From NCBI RefSeq assembly GCF_030272615.1, contig NC_081412.1, forward strand, positions 473,168,157 through 473,232,156: a stretch of DNA of 64,000 nt, given 5' to 3'. The first letter of the stretch is position 1. Every line of letters starts with the position of its first letter. This DNA is from Cryptomeria japonica (taxonomy: Eukaryota; Streptophyta; Pinopsida; Cupressales; Cupressaceae). The translations under genes were made by a program, and so were the position numbers. The notes beneath the pieces are model-generated. The model worked only from the letters and a program-made list of their open reading frames with translations, did no database searches and was not told the origin of the DNA. Positions 58,957 to 64,000 of the stretch are shown in pieces.

Positions 58957-61900
58957 TGTAGTACCCCTGCCCTAATCAATTTCTAATCTCGGTTTGACTT
59001 GAGCTAGTTTAACATAATATATGATTATAGTCGAATGTTTTGATTTTAGTGCATACCGGTTAATATGGTTTTCGCACCAATTCATATGCAGGTTAATTAA
59101 TTCTCCTATTTTGTGTTATTATCTCGGGCTAACGCTTTCATTAAGTTTATATATGTATGCACGTATGAGTCTTGGTTGCAGGAGATTTCAGGTACAATAT
59201 TGCATGAGTGCAAGGTTCGTCTTCACCTGGATTCGCAGGTTTGAATGTACCTCTTTAATCCTTAGAGTTGGATTAGGTGGTCGTAAGATCCTCATTTGAC
59301 CATAGTCGTGCTCAAGTGAGCATCGTCAGTTGTCGTCGGTATTCCCTTTGGTTGGGTTTGCGAGTTGTCTTTCCGGTTGGCTTCTTAGGTTGCGTGTTTG
59401 GTATGTATGGTTAAATTGAGCAATTAGTCCTTAGTATTTAATTTGATTAAATATGTATTTGTGCATTAAAGATTAATGGATTAAATTAAACAGGTTTTCT
59501 TTATGTGATTAATCATTAATTGAATTGCCCAATTCAGGTTAGTAGCAAGTTCAATTAAATGGTTAAATATAATTATTAAATGCATTATGTTTATGCTTAT
59601 GAAATTAAAGATCGAAATTTAATTGAAATAGAATTAATGTTACCTTCATGGCATTTTGGAAATAGAAAGGTTAAATTCAGTTATTTGGAAAAATCAATTT
59701 TAAAATTGAAAAGCAAGTTTAATTTGTTGATATAGTTTAAAAGAATTATTTTTGTGATTTATTTTAAATAAAAATTTTAAATCCAAAAAAAAAAATTTTG
59801 GTCAAACTTTTCCCATTTAACCTAGACTTTTGGAAAATATTGGGGATTGAATTTTTGGAGAAAAATATTTTGGATGAAGAATTTGGGGGTTTTGAAAGGA
59901 GAAGGATTTCTGGAGCTGCAGGTTGGGGGCTCTCCATCAGATCCTTTCCAGGAATGCTTATTGAGGTAGGAATTTGTTTATCAATTTGGTTATTTGTTTT
60001 TTTTCAAAAAAAAAAAAAGACTTGGATGTTCTTCATGCAATTTTGGTTTCAAATTCTCCATTGATTGTCTCAAGATTAAGAATTATAGTGGAAATTAATT
60101 AAGATTGGCTGATTGCTTGTATCTTATTTGAAAAATGAGTTCTATTATACCCAAAAAGATTATTTATTTGGATGGTATTTCCACAAATTCTTTCAATTTT
60201 AGAAAACCTCTTCTTGCTGGAAATTCTTATTTTAAGTCTCATTATGAAACTATTAAAAAAAATGAAATGGGGTTTGTCTTTTTGAAAAGAAAAATATTAT
60301 TAAATCAAAATTATATATAATAAAATTGATTTGTTTTGTTTAATTAAAATCAAATTTAATGTTATGAAAAATAAAATATATTGTTTGGGGTTGGAGGGCG
60401 GGGAGCAGAGCTCTACCCGCGCCACCTCCCCCTGCGTGGGCCATAGCTGGCGGTGGTCTGCGACCACCACAGCGGTCGCAGGGAGTGGCGACTCCCGCGG
60501 TGGCAGTAGGGTCCCTACGACCGCCGCGGTGATGCCGCCCTGCAGCTAGGGTTTGGCCGCCCAACCCCCACGTAAGGGAGGTAGGCTCGGCCCTTGCCGC
60601 CCCCTTTTTGAATCTCTTTTTTTTATTATTTTTTTTAGTTAAAAAAAATTTAAAATTTTTTTTTTATTAATTTAAAAGTATTTTTTTATAAAGTTCTAAT
60701 CAATTATTAATTAATATTAATATATATTTATTAATGGAAATAAATGTATATATGTTAATTAATATTTAATGTGAAAGTTGAACATTATTAAATTATTAAT
60801 AATATATATTTTATTAATGAAATTTTTTATATATATATATATATATATATTAACTAATATTTAATTGGATTATTATGCATTATTAACTATTAATTGTCTA
60901 TATTTTATTAACCGTGGGTTTATAAATATATATGAATTAATATTTAATCCTTTTGGACCTGTAATATTAGGAAAGCATCTTTCGGAAAAAAGATAGAATA
61001 TTATTTAAATTAAAAAAAAATTCGAGATGAAATATGCATTATTCAAGAGTATATATTATTTAAAGATTTGAACGTTATAGGCCATCTGGAAATGTTAGAA
61101 ATGAATATCTTATCATTGGACAATATGAATTTAAACGATATGCTTTTGGAAATTTAATTAAGTATCATTTGAAAAGATTGTTAAGTTACTGTTATTCTCA
61201 TTTGGTAAAATTAATGGTTTAATTATAATTTTCCTCTCTATGAGAAATAGACAATGGTACTATGGCAAATTGTGGTATTGTATTCACCTTGCAAGATGTT
61301 TTCCTGTTAGTGTATTTGGAAACTTAGATCATGTAGAAAACTGGATCGACCTTTATTGATTAAATCAATGAGAAAGAAAATTGTCCTTCCTGATTGTTGC
61401 CTATGCTAATTTCATTTCTGTATTCGCTTCTACTTATGTAATGGCAAGCTTTGATTTGTTTGATTTGGACCCTGTCGTATGGTGGATTTGGGTACCTATT
61501 TCAGTCCTCGGTCTCAAGTTTGACTGTTGTTATTGAGGTGTGTCGTAATTGGGCATATACTTTATGTGGGTGTCAAATGATGATTCGTGGTTGACATAGT
61601 TGGTCAGGTCTCTGATTAGAGTACCGTCAGTCAGTGTACCTCTTTTGAGTCGTGTTTGACCAAATGGTTGTTCCCTCCTTTTTGAACTCCATTTGCTTGA
61701 CCATGTGTGTTCCTTGGTTTTGAGTTCGTTGAGTATAGTCTAGTGTCGTATGGGAAGTGGCTTTCGATTGGGAGCCGCGCCCAAAGTGGCTGTTGGGTAA
61801 CCCATCGAGAGTGAGTCTAATAAGTGACAACTTAACAGTAGATTAGAATGTTAATCTCTAAGTATGGGACGAGTGCTAACACAGGCTCAACATGCTGTGA

Positions 61901-63049
61901 GAAGGCCTGAAATGGCAAACCATCATCCTTGTCTTCACGAAAAGATGTGTGGGTCCACATGAGGCTTGGATGGACCGGAGGTTCAGATTAGGTTGCCAGG
62001 GTAACCCAGTGTATGAGGTCGGAACTTATGAAGACTTGCCATGGTAACCATACCAAATTGTGTGATGACACTTGTCCCTACCTTCGCTAGTGTGTTGTTG
62101 TCTATGCCCTTGTGAGTACCTGGTTTCATGCTAGACCTTGGGTTGCGACGACTCAGTTTTGTGGATGCTCTAATGAACCTTTGTATTAGCTTCAATTATG
62201 TTCAGCTGGATCATTTCCCTTTCAGGGATCGTTTATGTATTTATTGACTGATGTGGTCGTTTGTATATTGATTATGTTTCGCCTTGATGGCAGGATTGTA
62301 AATAATGAGAACCTCTTGTGTTCTTAACTTTATTAATTATCAAAGGGGTCTGCTCAATTATTAATTATCAAAGGGGTCTTGCAATTGAGCAGACCCAGAG
62401 ATGTAGCCCTTTAGGGGTGAACTCTGAGATCGTCTTGGTGTTATGTGATGCTTTTATTCTTATGTTTCATGTTTAGTGTTAGCATGTATGAATGACATTT
62501 TGATGGAATGTATATGTGGATAAGATGAAATTAATTTTAAATGCATGTATGCAGTCCTCTCTTGAATGCAGTAAATTGGATTGTGAAAGAATGTAACTTA
62601 GAGTAATGGAATATATTCAGTTGTTCCTAAGAAAATTAAGTATGCATGGAAAGACCTCATAAGTTTATGATGAAATTCTTGTGTGTTAGAATATTAGATG
62701 CATGGCTTATATTTTAATGAAAAGCTTGAATGTATCATAATGGATAAACATTAGCATGTGAATTATATTTTCATCTTCTGAAAGAAATTATCCTCGTTTA
62801 AGAATTATCTCATTTTTTAGATAATCAACTTATTGGATTTATTAGTGTGAGTTAGTTAAATGTGTAATTAAGTAATCATGTTGGGAAACTTTGTAGGTGT
62901 TAGTTGTTGTCTTCCGCTATGTAATCTGAATCTTTGATATCTTGTTGTATCTTAATGTTGTGTTTATCTTTTAAAAAAAAGAAAAATTATTGCACTCTAT
63001 TCTTGTGTTTTGGCTTAATCCCTTCGGGGTTTCCTGGCGGGGCATTACA
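58957..63049 (+). mobile_element. Long solo-LTR-like unit, 4.1 kb, TSD GAGAC
   Basis: It starts TGTAGTACCCCTGCCC and ends GGCGGGGCATTACA. GAGAC at 58952-58956 and 63050-63054 is a perfect 5-bp duplication. Removing the unit and one GAGAC joins GAG-AC to T-ATC and keeps the reading frame of the host sequence, which proves an insertion. There is a GC-rich block at 60390-60606 followed by a very AT-rich part, the same layout as in 19378-22796. No gag, pol, PBS or polypurine tract is found. A 21-base repeat (TTAATTATCAAAGGGGTCT) occurs twice near 62333-62375. Confidence 0.75.
60390..60606. other. GC-rich island in the 4.1-kb unit
   Basis: About 215 bases with many GCGG/CCGC and GGTCGC pieces in an otherwise AT-rich unit, bordered downstream by T and A runs. 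Opposite-strand frames of 72-74 codons follow composition. It may be a promoter or leader module of the LTR. Confidence 0.45.
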
Positions 63050-63348
63050 GAGACTATCTAGGAAAGTGATATAAAATTGAAGAATTTGAAGGTCAGAGTT
63101 GAGGACATCTTCTTTGCCATCACAGGACCAGTCTTGAAGAATAATTTGGCTAAGGCATCAAACCTCATGTCCATCAGAGATGCCTTTCAGAAGCAAGAAT
63201 TAGACTAGGAGATCACCTTTGCTCTGTGTGCAAATGCTTGGAAAAATTAGAGTTTAGGATCAACATGTTGCCAAATGTCACAATGGAGGAGGTTGACCAA
63301 ATTATGTCTAGGTTCATCGAATATCAGAAGAAGGGGGTGCAATCCTAA

Positions 63349-64000
63349 AAAATAGCATCTTGTAACACTTGTGTGGCGAAACAAAGCGTCGTTACTAGTT
63401 TCACCCAGTCTTTACCGTCTCTAAAGTTCATAGGAATAGCTTAGAAGTAGTATAGAATTCCTAAACCCTCATACTTTTTATCTTTTTTTTGAAATCCTAA
63501 ACCAAAAAATACAAAAACATAAAGCATAAATTGTTAAATCTGCCTAAGTTCAACTTGAATTATATCAATTGATAAGCATAAGTCCCCCTTGATATTTTCA
63601 GCATACACTACCCAAGAAGCTATCCCACTAAAGTCGCTTGTTCGCATATATAGACTTTGGAGTCGCCTTGTAGTCTTTCTCGCAATCTTGGCACATGTAG
63701 TGATATTGTTCAGGAGAGGATAGAGTATCCTTGTGGTATTTTATTCTAATGTTCGGTAGATGATAAAATGTACACCAACAAGACCCAACATTTATTATGC
63801 AATTACCTAGACAAAGAAGCATGTTTGATAAGTATCGTGAAGTTAGTTGCAAGGATGTATTTCCTGTCCATTATATTGTGGTAATTTGTTTCTTCTTAGA
63901 TTCTAGAAAGCAAGAAAATGTCTACATAGAAGACATAGTTTGAATGAAACATCATCTGAATTCAAAGTACACTTTGTTACTTGATATTGATGATCGTAAA
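63349..64000. other. 3' flank of the long coding sequence
   Basis: No clear frame. It starts like a 3' UTR, then at about 63500 has an A/C-rich stretch (AAAAAATACAAAAACATAAAG) often seen in untranslated parts of long plant retroelements. AAATCTGCCTAAGTTC (about 63538) and GGAGTCGCC (about 63660) echo the leader motif, so the element may continue past the window edge. Confidence 0.35.

Larger units (their letters stand above)
55761..63348 (+). pseudogene. Unrecognised long coding sequence (~1000 codons ancestrally), interrupted
   Basis: I do not recognise this protein. ATG at 55761 (MKFANKGAQLKSKIKSKWKN) opens one frame running to about 56640 with only two TAG stops. It holds FPPAKECTELIVECALHY, ERFGIAKHSKTTYKN, KKRHQRKV and MGSPKGALFETWMYYF. 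After a partial tandem duplication it goes on with MQWYPFTFYQSKTNYDPHN and FLVPDQLEENAEYTQPSF. A Lys/Glu-rich, probably disordered part follows (57660-58250), then a likely coiled coil (58380-58690), broken by a frameshift near 58515. The frame resumes exactly after the 58957-63049 insertion and ends at TAA 63346-63348. No RT, integrase, transposase or zinc finger is seen. It could belong to a non-autonomous element or be a lineage-specific gene. Confidence 0.6.

Noticed and set aside
60331-60564. Frames on both strands in the GC block
   Set aside because: Both orientations are open because stop codons are rare in GC-rich DNA; no family resemblance.

Overview
The window looks like intergenic DNA from a large, AT-rich plant nuclear genome. 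A seed plant is fairly certain. A conifer or other gymnosperm is my inference, from the density of old, mutated retroelements and the near absence of genes. There is no bacterial operon structure, no CRISPR array and no intact long reading frame. Almost everything that can be named is a transposable element or its relic, often nested.

Layout: 1-630 holds what may be the last exons of an unrecognised host gene, followed by an AATAAA signal. 4675-7189 is a LINE relic (ORF1 with a zinc knuckle, then the start of ORF2), cut by a minus-strand Copia element (7190-11459; one LTR, PBS, gag, protease, integrase and RT all broken). 13114-15394 is a short plus-strand Copia-type element with two LTRs; a tRNA-derived SINE sits in its 3' LTR with a 16-bp target duplication. 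15680-15830 resembles a decayed antisense 5S rRNA gene. 17272-19217 is a deleted hAT element with a second hAT-type element inside it, flanked by a perfect 8-bp duplication. 29674-31348 is a better relative of the outer element and shows the empty site.

34490 to about 51700 reads best as one old Gypsy retrotransposon (LTR, PBS, gag, protease, second LTR copy). It was later hit by a near full-length hAT with a decayed transposase (34862-38558), two Copia LTR pieces and two long LTR-like units.

Four units of 2.4-4.1 kb (19378-22796, 44706-47753, 49082-51462, 58957-63049) begin TGT, end TTACA or its equivalent, and each has a perfect 5-bp target duplication. I see no coding region in them. They look like solo LTRs of families with very long LTRs.

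The best candidate for something undescribed is 52640-63348. A leader rich in TTCGCC-like motifs leads to a spliced 5' UTR and an ancestral reading frame of roughly 1000 codons. I do not recognise the protein, and it has no visible reverse transcriptase or transposase. The 58957-63049 unit interrupts it, and removing that unit plus one duplication copy restores the frame exactly. Most of its stops are TAG where CAG was likely ancestral.
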